64,000 nt of DNA from positions 124,001-188,000 of the forward strand of contig JAJNNY010000035.1 in assembly GCA_022453515.1 (NCBI GenBank), written 5' to 3'. Both the position numbers and the translations under genes were made by a program. The notes beneath the pieces were generated by a model. That model did not search any database. It had not been told where the DNA came from and saw nothing but the letters and a program-made list of their open reading frames with translations. This document shows positions 1 through 13,391 of this stretch, piece by piece; position 1 is the first letter of the stretch; every line of letters starts with the position of its first letter. The DNA comes from Astrocystis sublimbata. Taxonomy: Eukaryota > Ascomycota > Sordariomycetes > Xylariales > Xylariaceae.

Positions 1-236
1 AACTCCACTCCCACCAGAATCAATCACCAAGGCCAACCAACATCATAGCAGAACAACTCGAATGACAGACATAACATACCCCAGATCGACAACAGAAACA
101 TAAATCAAGTGAGATATAGATATATATGTATGAGATCTCTAGAATCAGACTGCTCTATGCTCTAGCTTGCAACACAACAATGCTTTAGCAAACAGAGAAG
201 CATATCTATCTAGAGAGATGAGTGAGATCTAGAGAT

Positions 237-3200
237 CTAAGCAGAGCGAGACTCGACAGCAGATTTGATAGCTTAAAGTAGGTAAACACCCTCAAAGTTA
301 GCCTTTATCGCCCACATTGCTATAACCATAGGAAGTCAAGGTCGAAGGGGATAGATAGACAACTCACCGTCACAAGTAACCTTGGCATCGCCAAACAGCA
401 TCTTGGTTCCTGGCATGTAGAACATGGGGTTCGGGACATCGGCTAAAAGCGAGGTACCAGTATTAGCAACCGTCACAATGCCAGATCATTCAATAAGGTA
501 AGATAAAGTGGGAATAGCTCACCATACCCAGAAGCCATGCCCCTCTTCATGACAATGACCTGCTTGCTCTTCCACGCATGCAACACCGGCATCCCCGCAA
601 TCGGGCTACCCGGCTCCAGCGCAATTGGATTGACCGTGTCGTTCGCGCCAATCACGAGCGTGACATCCGTATCTCCAAAGTCGTCGTTGATCTCGTCCAT
701 CTCGAGGACAATGTCATAGGGAACACTAGCCTCGGCGAGCAGCACGTTGCACTGCCCCGGCATGCGGCCCGCGACAGGGTGGATGGCGAAGCGGACGTTA
801 ATGTTCTTGGATCGCAGCGTCTTGGTGATCTCGCTGATGGCGTACTGCGCTTTGGCGACGGCCATGCCGTACCCCACGACGATGATAACGCTCTCGGCGT
901 TTGTGAGAGCCTCGGCGGTTTCCTCCACGTTGGTCTGCACTACTGTGCCTTCTACTTTGTACTCGGTGGTTGTGGGCGCTGATATCCCGCCGAACAAGAC
1001 GTTGGTGAGAGACCGGTTCATGGCGACGCACATGATGTAGGACAGGATGGATCCAGATACGCCGATGAGCGCGCCGACCGAGGTGAGTAGCGGATTGTCC
1101 AACATGAGCCCTTCAGCGACTAGAGCGAAGCCACTGTAGGCGTTGAGAACGGTGATGACGACTGGCATGTCGGCACCTCCAATAGCGGCTGTCGTGGTGT
1201 ATCCCTTAGCAAAAGAGAGGATCGTGTTCGCGCCAAGGGCACAAGCGGCAATCATAGGGGATCCAGGTGCCATGGTCACGAAAGCACCCATGGTTGCGAC
1301 GTTGGTAGCGAGCATGCCGGAGTTGACTGCGTGTCGGCCCTTGAACATCAGGGGCTTTGAGGACATCTTGCCAGCCAGCTTCATGAAAGCTACGAGGGAT
1401 CCGGTAAATGTGATACCGCCAATCAGTACGCCCATGTAAGCCGTGACTAGGTGCAGGGTGGTGATGTGGTCAAGACTACCCATAACACTACCAATACTTG
1501 TCAAAACTGCCGCTAGACCGACGACCGAGTGAAGCGCCGCAACAGTTTGCGGCAAGTCTGTAGGAGTGATGCGTTTTCCGATGACAAGACCGAGGATACT
1601 TCCAATCGTAGCGAGAGTTCCGAACTGGGTGAGTACCTCCGGGCTAAAGCCGACAGCAAGTAAAGAAGCCAATACGCCTGAGCCTACACCGAGAATACCA
1701 AGCAGATTACCCATGCGAGCGGTAGCTTGAGAGGCTAGACCTGAGAGCGAGCCGATGCAGAGAACAGAGCTGACCAAGTAACCGGCTTGCACAAGTCCAG
1801 CAGCGCCGGTGGAAGCAGCAGCAAGGAAACCGCCGCCAAAGAGGACGCCGGGTACAGCCCACATCCAGGGATACTCAGGAGGGTCGGTCGGTCCTACAAT
1901 ATGCATTAGTATTAATCTTTCATGTAACTTGGAGGTTCGATGAAGTATACTTACGCTTGAACATGTCAAGCATTCGCTTTGTGATGACGAAACCTCCGGA
2001 CACGTTGACGAAAGCCAGAAGAACAGAAGCAGCACCGAGAGCCTGAGGGATAGATCCAGGAAGATAGCCACCCCCCATGACGAAGAAGCCACCGATACCA
2101 ACCATTCCTACGATGTGTTAGATTAGATTTGACAACGAGACTGGGTCCTTGGTTTCACGTACCAGATATAGCATTGGTGACACTCATCAACGGCGAATGC
2201 AAAGCAGGCGTAACACCCCAAACAACACGGTATCCGATTAGAGAGGCTAGAGCGAAGGTGAAAGCATTTCCCATGAAGAGGGGTCCAGTCATTTTACCAA
2301 GGGCGAGAGCAGTACCCATTCCGGCAGTGACAGTCGCAACTTCTCGCGAGGTCTTCTGGAAGGGCGTCAGGGCGACTACTGCTTCCTCGGGTTTGGGAGC
2401 AGCTTTTGGTGCAGGAGTTGGAGGAGGGGCCGGACGAGGTGCGGGAGGCAGGATCTCGCCCTTCAAAGTCACGATGGAGCCGCGAACTACCTCGTCGCTC
2501 AGGTCAACCCCAAAGGACTTCTCCTTAGGTGCCATGGACAGTAGCAGCTTCACAATGTTGTTCGAGTACAGCGTTGACGATTGGGTGGGTAGCCTTGAAG
2601 GTAAATCCGTGTAGCCTATATGATCATGAGCAAAACTATTCTTTTTTTTCACTCATGACATGTGTCGCTTACCAATAATTTTCACATCATTGAACGTAGC
2701 CAGTTTACCAGGTTGCGTCTTTTCACAGTTTCCACCTGCCTCGGCAGCCAGATCTACAACAACAGAGCCAGGCTTCATAACTTGCAACATGTCAGTGGTG
2801 ATAAGCTTCGGTGCGGGTCGACCGGGGATCAGAGCAGTGGTGATGATGATATCGACGTCTTGGGCTTGTTCCTTGAATAATTTCATTTCAGCGGCGATGA
2901 ACTCGGGAGACATTTCCTTGGCGTAGCCGCCTGCTCCGGAGCCATCTTCTTCGATTTCAACTTCGATAAACTCAGCACCGAGAGACTGGACCTGTTCACG
3001 AGCAGCGGATCGCGTATCAAAGCCTCGCACGATGGCACCCATGCGCCTGGCTGTCGCGATAGCGCTCAGCCCGGCGACACCGGCACCAATAACCAGAACC
3101 TTGCATGGTGGGATTTTGCCTGCTGCGGTGACCTGACCTGTTAGGAAACGACCGAAGTTATTAGATGCTTCAAGCACAGCTTTATAGCCTGCGATGTTAG

Positions 3201-3972
3201 CCATGGAACTCAAGGCATCAAAGACCTGAGCACGTGAGATGCGTGGTACCATATCCATGGCGAAGGAGGTGACATTGCGTGCTGCGAGGCGTTCGACCAG
3301 ATCCTTGTTCTGGGCCGGCTGCAGGAACGAAATGACAGTTGCACCCTCCTTCAACCGGTCAATCTCTGCGAGGTTCGGGCCGCGGACCTTGAGTAGGATG
3401 TCGGAAGCGCCCCAGACAGCGCCAGGTTCAACAAGAGTGGCACCGGCCTTCACATACGCCTCGTCGAGGAAGTCGGCCTCGATGCCAGCCCCCTTCTCTA
3501 CGATGACTTTTCCGAAGCCCTTCTTTTTCAGGAGGGCTACATTTTGAGGGGAGATAGCGACTCGACGTTCGTTGGCGAAGGTCTCGCGCGGAACGCCGAC
3601 GGTGAGGTTGGCATAAGGGACGGATGAGGGCTCAACAACGGTAGAGTATCTGTACTTGGTGGTCGAAATGACCCTAGCTGCAGGTGTTGTTGGGTTGACG
3701 ACAAAGGGTGACTGTTTGGGCGTTGCAGGGAGCACGCTTGGCTGCTTTGCATAGGTACTGTTCCATTGGCGTCGGGTGCAACCAACAGCGGCGGGAGGAT
3801 GAGGCGTCAAATCTACGCATGGTGTTGTCTTAGCACCAATGACGGCGAGCAAGTGAGATAAGTCATATTTACCTCGGAAGTGTGAGACGACTCTGCGTGC
3901 CAGCTGCTGTGTCGCGCCGGAAGGGCCATGATTAGCGACCAGCGCAGGGCGCGAAAAGGTGGCGGAAATCAT
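237..3972 (-). CDS. NNT: Mitochondrial NAD(P) transhydrogenase (proton-translocating)
   Basis: This enzyme transfers hydride between NADH and NADP+ coupled to proton movement across the inner mitochondrial membrane. I read seven exons: 3972-3873, 3812-2673, 2615-2163, 2107-1955, 1893-523, 442-368 and 271-237, giving 1,108 aa, close to animal NNT length. All junctions keep frame. The first about 100 residues are Ser/Arg/Ala-rich with few acids, as in a presequence. Domain I opens at [18 protein letters not shown] and carries the nucleotide loop GAGVAGL. A multi-helix domain II follows, entered through [11 protein letters not shown]. Domain III has [10 protein letters not shown] and GANDTVNP. 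Intron 1 (60 nt) is stop-free and in frame, so retention would still give a protein. The last exon codes only 11 residues. The family call is very secure; the small terminal exon is inferred. Confidence 0.95.
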
Positions 3973-6709
3973 GTTGGCGATAATCGAGCAGCAGCAACGA
4001 CGGTCAGGGGCATGCCATGCAGTCAGCTACTGGTCAGCTCGACGACAAAGCCTATACGATCTCCCACACCTTGCCAATGCAAGCAAGCAAGCCGTAATCA
4101 CATCCCCAAATCAGAGCAGCGAGCACGACCAACGAAGAAAAAGAACTTCGGAAAACACGAAGCAACAACTGAAGTCAAGGACAACACGGTTTTGGAGGGC
4201 ACCACAAAGGAAAGAGAGATGGGAGCCCAGAGTTCCCCTCAGATAGGTAGACAGTAGGAGGAGGTAGAGGGACGGAACGGCAAATCAGGGACCTTGCCGT
4301 CTGCCCTAAACCTTTAGCAACCATGATGGATTGCCAACGGTTCTGTACCGTGGCGCCCATGGGTGCTACAATGACCCCCCCATCATCTCCCCTCCCCGGG
4401 TCAAGGTAGCCAGCCGTACGAGGTTTGTATGAGCACAATGAGCTGCATGTACGAGTGCACGCGACGACCCAGCTCGAACAGTGGTTAGAAGTGAGGGCAA
4501 TCCCTGCCAACCCCCCGCATGCGGGCGGCAGCCAGTCGATCTGGAGTGGGTTGATTTGGATTTGGCAGGTCGAAGGTAATTCGCTTGGCTCATCCAGGAG
4601 ATGCGACGTCAGCGTGCGACGCCAATGCGGGACGCCAATGGAATGATTCCATTGCTGCGGTGACTTCGGCCCTTACAATATAGCCGCTGTCTCCGCGAGA
4701 CGCTGTTGCTGTTTACAGGTAGTGCAAGTATACTACTAGTAGTACTCAAAGGATGGATGGATGGAAAACGGAATACTTCGGGAGCTTGCTTGCTTGAGCT
4801 TGCAGTGGTTTGTTGCATGAAACAGGCGACTGGCTTGACTGGCTCGCTAGCGCGATGCGCCGATGTGCTAAATCGCCGGCGGGGCAGCCCCATATATCCA
4901 AACGCGGGGAAAGCGGGTCAGTACCATAGGGCCATGATCCAGGCATTGAGCTCTGATCTGCTTCGCCCTCTAATCGCGCGCCCACTCTCGCCTGATCGTC
5001 ATTCGAGGCGCACATCTGACGATCTGTGAGAGTTAAATAAACACTCGCTTACAACAGGTATAAATGCCCATCAATATGAATAATGACGAGGATCTATAGG
5101 GATAGAAACATCCAAAAACACAGGACCAAGATCTGTCATTGTCGTCTAGGATGGAGATGAATAACATATGTTATTGGCCCCAACTTCTCGGCAAAACCCA
5201 GCATAATACGACATACCGAGATAGACATACATAGTAGACCAGGTCTATATTACTTCAAACATTTACTACCCTATATTAACGAGCAGTCGAGTAACAAGCG
5301 AAATCAAAAACACTGTCTCTATATCAGGAATCTCCAATGAATGAATAAAAGCGAATTCTTTTGGTGATATTTGTACGCTTTGCGTAACCCAACTATGATC
5401 TCATACCAACAAGTCTGATTATTAACATCTCTGCAGACTTTTGGAAGCCATTGGTCCAAGGAACAGACCCTATTACAATTGCTAACCGCCGATGGGTATC
5501 GAAACCCTAGCAGAGCTGCATACACATACATTGCGTTCCATTAATCGCTATAATAGGTAGAACGAGCAAATGGTAAATCTGGCCTTTCCGCGAGGAGCCT
5601 ACTGCTCCGATCCGGAAGGATGGTTCGCCCATTATGTTGACAGCTAGGTCGTACTGGAAAGAGGTGCGACTCCGATCCGTTCCGATGCTCCCGTAGGACA
5701 TGTGAGGTCTTTCATCACAGAGGACCTATTGGTAGGGCTACATGCTGAAGCCGATTCAGGACAGCATACATCAACATTGAACAACAACAACAAGAAGTAG
5801 AAAAGACAGTAATTTTCAGTCTATTGACCAAACATACCTACCTGTGCCTGAGCAATTCCCAGCACCGCATCCAACCTTGTCTGTCCTACACTCACCACAA
5901 GTAGAGGTAAATGAATGATGCAATCTTTCTGAATCCCTCACGATCCTCCCTAGCCTAAACCCAAGTAAGTCCAGACCAGACTTGAAGCGAGCTAGGTAAC
6001 AGCCGCCCGTCCGTTACCGGCAAGTAGCGCGAAATCGTAAGCACTTCACCAGCAAGCTACTTAGACCTAGCCCCACCATAGCTGAATTGCTCTGTCTGAG
6101 CTAGACTCACGTATGGCGTCACCTCCGCCTGTACCTGAAGCTACCTAAGGCAGGCGGTTATAGCTGCAAGACCTTGATCCTACTGGCCACCTCACCTTCA
6201 CCTACCTGAGCCACCGGCTACGCTAACACGCGGCTTTTTATCCTTCGTGGCCGTGGACGTCAGTGTCAGTCGGTCAGTCAGTCAGCTACCTAGCTAGCTT
6301 CGAGACAATTGTCCTCAACTTCGTGTTCAACTTCAACTTCAACATTGTAACTGACATACAATACATCCCTAATCACTTACTCCATACTAATATTAATACA
6401 TACAACAAGAGGCCTCTCAGCCTCACAAATACCTACTAGGTAAGCAAGCCAATTCCTTGGGTACCTCATTCATTCTTCGCCGCCCACGTGAGCGATTTCG
6501 GAAGAGAAAGCGAACAACCAAATACACGAAGGGTGTTGGTTCAACCGCTTGGCAGAGATCGATACCTAGGGAGATATCCAGGGAGGCCGAAGAGAGGCGC
6601 AAAGCCAATTGAAACGAGGAGGAGGAGGAGAGGGAAAAACCAAGCTAATCACAAATTCCTCCAGCACCTCTTTGCCCCATCTCGGAACCAGATCTTCTTT
6701 CCATCAACC
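3973..6709. other. Gene-free spacer between two divergent genes
   Basis: This 2.7-kb stretch separates the divergently transcribed NNT gene and the gene at 6710, so it should hold both promoters and 5' leaders. I see only short uninterrupted frames without recognisable motifs. Short tandem CAGT and TAGC-type runs occur near 6265-6298. Nothing else could be supported. Confidence 0.6.
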
Positions 6710-7621
6710 ATGTCGTCCGCAACCAGGCTCTTCGCCCGACAGTCCTCCGCCCTGCGGGCCCTGAGCCGGAGAACCACAGCACTGCCCGCGCGTCGAACAC
6801 AAGTCTTCTCTTTCTCTCCCATCACGAGAAGAGGCTACGCGAGCGCGCATGACGCGGCGCAGAAGTCGAGCGATATGCCCTGGTAAGCACAGCCAGTCTT
6901 TATTTACCACACACTCTCAATCTACGCAATGCCCCGTCTTTACTCTACGAGATGAACCAGAACCGCCACTAATGGTATATTTCCCCACACATCTAGGCTC
7001 ATAGGCGCCGTCGGCTTCACCATCGTAGGCGTCGGGTTCCTCGTGGCCGACAGCCCCGCGAAGACAAAGGCGGGCCACGGGCCCAAGGCCGCGGACAAAG
7101 CAGCCGAGGCACATCACGAGAAAGAAGAAAAAGATGAGAAGGAAGAGGACGGGGACTCCAAGTCTGATGATGATGGTGGTGATGATGATAAGAAGGATGA
7201 GGGAGACAAGGGAGACAAGAAGAAGGAAGGCGGAGACGACGACAAGAAGAAGGATGATAAGAAAGACGCTGCTGATAAGGGCGAGAAGAAGGAGGACAAG
7301 AAGGATGGCGACAAGGACAAGGACAAGGGCGCTGATAAGAAGGATCAGAAGAAGGGCTCTGATAAATCCGATGACAAGGAGTCCAAGTCCGACGACTCTT
7401 CCAAGGACGATGATAAGAAGAAAGATGACAAGAAGAAGGACTCTAAATCTGACGACGCTAAGAAGGACGAGAAGAGTGACGACAAGAAGAGTGGCGACAA
7501 GAAAGACACAGAAGCCAAGTCCTCCGACACCCCCAGCAAGAAGAAGCCCGAGGGCCAGGAGTCGAGCGGCGACTCGGACAAGGGCGAGGCCAAGAACAAC
7601 GACGACAGCAGCTCCAAGTAA
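6710..7621 (+). CDS. Probable mitochondrial single-pass membrane protein with Lys/Asp/Ser-rich tail
   Basis: Exons 6710-6882 and 6997-7621 give 265 aa. The 114-nt intron splits the Trp codon of DMPWLIGAVGF. The first about 45 residues are rich in Arg, Ser and Ala with almost no acids, typical of a mitochondrial presequence. One hydrophobic helix follows (LIGAVGFTIVGVGFLVA, about residues 59-75). The remaining about 190 residues are nearly all Lys, Asp, Glu, Ser and Gly in repeated KKD, DKK and SDD units, so this part should be disordered and highly charged. I recognise no enzyme domain and assign no function. The start is chosen because ATG 6710 opens the targeting-like segment; an open frame continues upstream without such character. 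The next gene is convergent, ending at 8957. Confidence 0.8.
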
Positions 7622-8956
7622 TCAATCACACAACACCCCCTCAAGACCATGTGAAATCGTCACGGGGTGGGGTGGGGTGGGCTGTACAGTATCTGTACCT
7701 GTTCTTTTTGTAGGAAAAGTGTAAGATGGTATTGTGTTGATTTATCTGTAGTGTGGTGTCGTGTCGTGTCAGAGAGTGGAGGTGGGAGTAGGGGTTGGCG
7801 GGGTGGATGTATGGCATGTATGTAATGGATGTAAGATAGGTCAACAGCGAGGGAGTTACCGGCCCTCGTCAACTTCAAAATAATCCATGGATATTTTACT
7901 CTTATCATACTGAATGGTGTACAGCAGTCAGTGATGGTGATCTGCATTTCTTCGGTATTGAGGGCCGACCGATACACCAACGTTGCCAAAATAGAACGTA
8001 TCATGTCTGTCATGTGCTGTTGCTTGAGATCTCCCATTAACATGTTTTGAGTCTATTGCTTTCATATCCCAGATCTCGGTCCAATTTAGATTTTAATTGA
8101 CTCGTATATGGCGCAGTAGGAAATTGTCGCCTCATTCCTTCCATGCTTGCCTAGGTGCTTGTTTGTTACCTTGCCTGGCTTTGCTTTGCATTGGTGCTCA
8201 ATCTTCCTTTCTATCAACACATATCAACATCAAAACCATGACCCACCACCGCAGCTTTAGTCAGTTGGTGATTTAGTTAGTTAGTTATTACACAGTAAGA
8301 ATCTTGGGGCGTTGAGAGAAGCAAGTCCCGATCCTCCTAATTTTTTTTCTCACAAGACTCCTCAGTCCTTTGTCGGGAGAAAAAGCAACAAAACAACCTG
8401 TCCCAAACAAGGCCAAATTGGCAAGCAGTAAAAAGCTGTGCTCTTTCGGATTATAGCACATATCTATCTGCCAGGTGCGATTGTATTGCAACCTCTTGCT
8501 GCCCCTTCCTATCCGTTGACGCCAAAACGTCCTGGTACCCTCCGATACTGATGCAAATGTAAGGAGAAAAGAGATACGCGTAGAGCTTGTCGAGAGGTAC
8601 GCGTAATGGATTACAAAGGAAATGTATGCAGTTTCTATGTCTTAGACGCCGGCGTTGGGTTTCAATGGCGTCTGTCAAGTCGTCGTCGCTGTGACTCGGT
8701 CAACATCTCGTGCTTCAAGATGTTCGATATGCTGAAGAAGCCGGGGTCCATCCAGAGATGTCGGGGCCACTAGTATCATCGGAGTGACATGTTTCAATCG
8801 TATTAAAATGAAAAGGGTCTTGCAGTTTGGGGTTGTGGTAGTTTAGTCGTAGGTGATCGTTGATTCGTGGGAGCATGACGATGAGTTGCATTGGGGACAG
8901 CTTCGAGTGCTCGTGTTGCTATCATTACGATCCCGAGCTGATTCTTCGCGCCGATA
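7622..8956. other. Spacer between convergent gene ends
   Basis: About 1.3 kb lies between the 3' ends of the Lys/Asp-rich protein gene and the Tem1-type GTPase gene. It should contain both 3' UTRs. Short G/T-rich stretches such as repeated GGGGTGGGGT lie near 7662-7680. I saw no coding signal. Confidence 0.55.
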
Positions 8957-10010
8957 CTAGCAAGATTGGTACAGCAGTAAGGGTTCGCCGACATTCTCGA
9001 TTTCGGGTATCGTGCACTTTAGATCGAATGCTTTCGATAGAACGATCTTGAATATCTAGTGATTCTGTCAGTGATCCTGCTCATGCATGCAAGTATGCGC
9101 CAGTGGCTACAGTACCTTTTGGACGTTGATACTGTGGCTAGTACTGCTGAAGATCAGCGAAGCACGCATGGCCTTGGCGAACCGTCGCGCCTAGAAAATT
9201 GGTTAGCAGTGCGTATGTATATGCTTCAACTGATCAGCGTACCTGGTTGGATATCTCTTCCTGCTCCTCACGCGAGAAATTGACAAAGTGGTCGTATTTG
9301 GTGCCAACCAGAACCGGGATGGCTGTCTTGTTGAAGCCTCGTCCTTGGCGGTACCACTCCTTGATGCTGTTGAGGGTGCTCTTCCTTGTCAAGTCGAACA
9401 TGAACAATATGGCTACAGCGTCGTTGCAGACAAGGGGCAGCATGTTGACGAACTCTCTTTGACCGCCAAGATCCCATATGCTGAAGGTGATTTCGGTGTT
9501 GCGGATGCTGATGGTCTTCTCCATGAAGTTGACGCCGAGGGTCTGGATGTAGTCTTCGTCCCAGCTGCCCTCGACGTATTTGACCATTAACGAGGTCTTG
9601 CCGATCTGCGCGTCGCCTACCATGCCCACTTTGATGACGACCTGGTTCCGGGAACTGGCTTGGTCGGCGGCGCTGTTGCCGGCACCATTGCTGCCACGGT
9701 CGCTATGCGCGGTCTGCCGATCGCCACCAGCACCAGAGAGAGCAGAGGGAGGCCTTGATATTGACTGCGCATGGGAGGTGGAGGGAGGTGTCTCGTGTCG
9801 TGCATTGGGATCTATTTCGTCGGGCATGGGAGGCGACTGTGTGTACACTGGGCCCTGGTCGAGAGGCGGCGACTGAGGATGGTAGGCTTCGTAGCCATTC
9901 TGAGTCGTTGGCGATATATTGGCATCGCGATCGACGCCCCCATGTGTATCCTCGACGTGTTCCGGGGGCCCTTGCACGGCTGCAGAGTGGTACTCTTGCT
10001 CCATCGTCAT
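8957..10010 (-). CDS. tem1: Septation GTPase of the Spg1/Tem1 family
   Basis: This Ras-like GTPase heads the septation initiation (mitotic exit) pathway and acts at spindle pole bodies. Exons are 10010-9243, 9190-9116 and 9055-8957, giving 313 aa. The P-loop is GDAQIGKTS (about residues 132-140). Switch I is TLGVNF, switch II is WDLGGQ and the base-specificity motif is TKYD. The C-terminal block [13 protein letters not shown] continues into a CTIPEI-type tail without a CaaX prenylation box, as is usual for Spg1/Tem1 and unlike most Ras proteins. About 120 Pro/Ser/Thr/Gln-rich residues precede the GTPase fold. I chose ATG 10010 (MTMEQ); an in-frame ATG at 10283 would add 91 residues of low-complexity sequence and cannot be excluded. 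Confidence 0.92.
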
Positions 10011-12652
10011 CGTGGTAGCGGTGTTGTGAAGCTGGCCCAAAGACCCGGTAATAGAAGTAGACGACAATTCAGTCCACGGTGTGATGGTCAGGGACAGTCG
10101 ATGGTCGGGAGGTTGAACACAAAAAAGGGTTGTCGTCGCGTGGTCGGGATCGGGGGTGTGCTGAGGATTCGGCGTGGGGCTGCAGCAGCACAGGGGGTTC
10201 CGCGGTGTGGCAGCGGTGGAGTTCGTGACGGGCAGGACGGGCAAGACGGGGACCACCGGGTATCGCCGAGGAATGTTCCGCACGTGTTCTAGCCGCCTGG
10301 ATGTGGGTGTCAGTTCATGGTAGGTAGCAGTAGCAGTGTATTGAGTATGGCGGCTTGGAAGTGTAAGTGTAGGTCGGGGCCCCGAGCGGTGCGACAGCCA
10401 ACAAGGCTGGGGACTACAGCTGTACCTCGATCTATCTGCTCGATGCTCTCAAGAACGAGAATGCCAGGGGACAATAGCAGCGAAGCGCACGAGCTAGATT
10501 CAGGGGACGAATGGGAAAACACCACACTTGACGAAGGAAGATATGGGGAAAGAGATCTCGCGGTTTGATCCGCTGTAGGTCATGCTAGAACCCAGGACCC
10601 GGCAAAATGGCATTGGACTCAATGCAGACGTACGTACCTCGAATATGAAGATACAGTACTCGATACCCTCCTTGACCCTGGGGCAGTCTAAGAGGTACTG
10701 TACGGGGATGGTAGGCGAATACAATGGGATTGTGATATCGACGCCTGTTCCTGGGTTGGAGGGATTCGGTCGGCGGCAATGTACAGGCGTGCTAGTAATG
10801 GATGGTTCTTGGTTGGCCTCGAAAGCTGGCGGGAGAAGGAGATGGAGATCCTGACAGGGAGCTGAGGGTGAGACGTAGGCGCTGGACGTGGTCTTGGTGG
10901 TGGTGAGGTGCTACGGTAGGTACCAGGCATGATGGGACATTGACGGGGGCTCCACTGGGTTATAATTGTGATTCAATGCTGGGCCCAATGCTGGAAGCCA
11001 CGCCTGAAGCTGCGCTACGTTTTACGCACTGTAAATACACACAGTACGGTGCCTGGATTCTGGGACCAAGGGAGAGCGGGGGTTGCAGCAAACGAAACAA
11101 TGAAACAGACCAGCTGGAGCTGCTGCTGTGGGCAACTACGACCTCGGAAGTCCCTCCCTAATACCTGAGCCAAGCACAAACCAATAGTAGGAATTGCCGT
11201 AGCACCTACGAACACTTGTTGACCTGCACAGTTTGTGATTCACCGGTTTCGGGAAGATCATGGATGACTGCAACTCAACACCGTACCTGTCCTCCCCTGG
11301 GGTTTGGCTGTTAATTTGCTACTAGTACAAGTGCATATGGAGTTTTGAAACCGCATACTTGTACCAATGAAATCGCCGAATCGCATACCACAAGCACAAC
11401 ACACACAACAAACAACTTGTCAACTACCACACAACCCAACGCCCAACTACTACTGCGTACATAGTAGTATGTGTTTGGGTAGTATTCCCCGAGCCGCCGA
11501 ATTCGATAGCGCATGCCTATCTCCCCCCTCTCTCTCGGAAGCGATGTCGCGTTGATGTGTGGATGTGTGTGTTCATTGGCTCCGTCTTGTAGGACTTGTC
11601 CGAGTCAGCTTTCTGGCGTAACATCCGGATCGAGCGAATGGGATCGCAGAGCGAGCCTCACACAAGCCTGCATGCACATCAGACGCGACAACGCGAGGTG
11701 ACTAGATGGCGTTAGTATAGGGCTACAGGTGCTTACTTTACTTGCTGATATATCGGTCGATTCGATCCAGAGGATCAGTCAGATGCTCAAATCTCTTATC
11801 GACCTACCTAGGGAGTGTTGTTGTTGTTTGTTGTTGATATTCGGTGGATACTGACTGGCGCTTCAACACACCCTTTTGACCCCTTTGGGAGGGTAGCGAT
11901 ATTCGCACCTTATATACTCATCTGCAAGCATCGCCTGTTTCGGGTCGCGTCGATTGTTTTTGTTGATTTAGGCTGCATCCTTAGTTGTCAGGGGTATCCC
12001 CAGCTCCCCAGCTCAGTCTTATTGACGGCTTTTTCTTATGATGAATATGTGTGTCCAGCCACGATGTATGAATGGATATGTCCAGATTTGCTTTAGTTAA
12101 CACTTGATGCTGGTTTGGCGTAATGCTCCATCTTGCTAGTAGCTAAGATACATCTGGTCGGGAAATGTGCAATAGAAAACATTTAGAACTAGGAGATGTT
12201 GTTCCTTCTCTGATGATGATGTGATTGATGTTCGGGGCAGCTGCTCAGCCACATAACCCCACCACTGGCGAGAAACAAAACGAGGGGTAGTTGCCTCAAG
12301 CTATGATTGGCTGTGTCCCAAACCAGCTACATACCGTGTTTACTGATCAATATCCATACTGCTATTCTACACACAAGCTCCCATAATACACACAGTACGA
12401 ACGACGTGACCGGGACACTTCGGCCCAAGCCCCCCCTGTCGACCGACGGTCTGGGTCCAGGAGGGTTGTTATCGACGGTATCGACCATTATCGTATCAAT
12501 TTCCAACGCCGCCGATAACTCTCTCTTTGTACATACGCTACCTCCCTCCCTCCATCCTGCCGCATCCGACCCATACCACGACAGCGATAACCCGATCACC
12601 GAGACTCACCCACCATCTCCGACTCCATCCACACACCCGACGCACACAAGCC
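10011..12652. other. Divergent intergenic region
   Basis: This 2.6-kb stretch is shared by the tem1 gene (minus strand) and the glycine cleavage H gene (plus strand). It should contain both promoters and long leaders. An in-frame extension of tem1 stays open to 10283. No other frame shows a recognisable protein. Confidence 0.55.
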
Positions 12653-13391
12653 ATGGCCTCAATCGCGCGGTGCCTCCGGGCAGTTCGTCCCTCGACGTTA
12701 TCCCGCCTCCCCCAGGCCCCGAAGATGCGATCCAATTGGCAGGCGACCTCGGTCCGGACCTTCGCTGCCTCACCCATAAGTAAGCTCTCCGATGTCGCCA
12801 ACCAACCTCGAACCCATCCATCCATCAGTTTCGCATGAATATATAAATGAAATAAAATACACAAGCACACCCAAGCACACACAAGCACACACACCCAATC
12901 GCCATTGCGCGCAGCAAGGGAGAGACAGACAGACGCAAGAGAGACACCAGAGGCTAATCCATCCACCCTTTCTTCCCCCTCGCACAGGAGACATCCGCAA
13001 ATACACCAAAGACCACGAGTGGGTGGACCTCAACGCCGACGGGACGGCGGGCGTCATCGGCATCTCGTCGTACGCGGCCGAGGAGCTGGGCGACGTCGTC
13101 TACGTCGAGCTGCCCGAGGAGGGCCGGGAGCTCGTGGCCGGCGACACCCTCGGCGCCGTCGAGTCGGTCAAGAGCGCCGCCGACATCAACAGCCCCATCG
13201 CCTGCACCGTCACCGCCGCCAACGGCGCCCTCGAGGAGAAGCCCGGCACCATCAACGCCGTCCCTGAGGACGACTCCCACGGCGGCGGCTGGATCGCCAA
13301 GGTCGCCGTCGGCAACCAGGGCCGCAAGGACTTCGACGGCCTCATGGACCTCGAGGAATACAAGGCTTTCACCGGCGCCGAGGACCACTAG
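12653..13391 (+). CDS. GCV3: Glycine cleavage system H protein, mitochondrial
   Basis: The H protein carries the lipoyl arm that shuttles the aminomethyl group between the P, T and L proteins of mitochondrial glycine decarboxylase. Exons 12653-12779 and 12988-13391 give 176 aa, normal for the family. The first about 42 residues form an Arg/Ser-rich presequence ending at TFAASPI. The mature part starts at the intron junction with YTKDHEWV. It has the lipoylation site GAVESVKSAADINSP, with the target Lys at about residue 104. The 208-nt intron contains a CA-rich simple repeat. Codon use in exon 2 is strongly G/C-ending, which suggests high expression. It is convergent with porphobilinogen deaminase, with about 535 bp between the stops. 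Confidence 0.96.
12855..12897. repeat. CA-rich simple repeat in GCV3 intron
   Basis: The intron contains a run of ACACAAGCAC and ACACACAC-type units. It is an ordinary microsatellite and may vary in length between strains. Confidence 0.7.

Noticed and set aside
10011..10283. N-terminal extension of the Tem1-type GTPase
   Set aside because: It lies in the same frame but is low-complexity, and the MTMEQ start gives a usual length. It remains possible as an alternative start.
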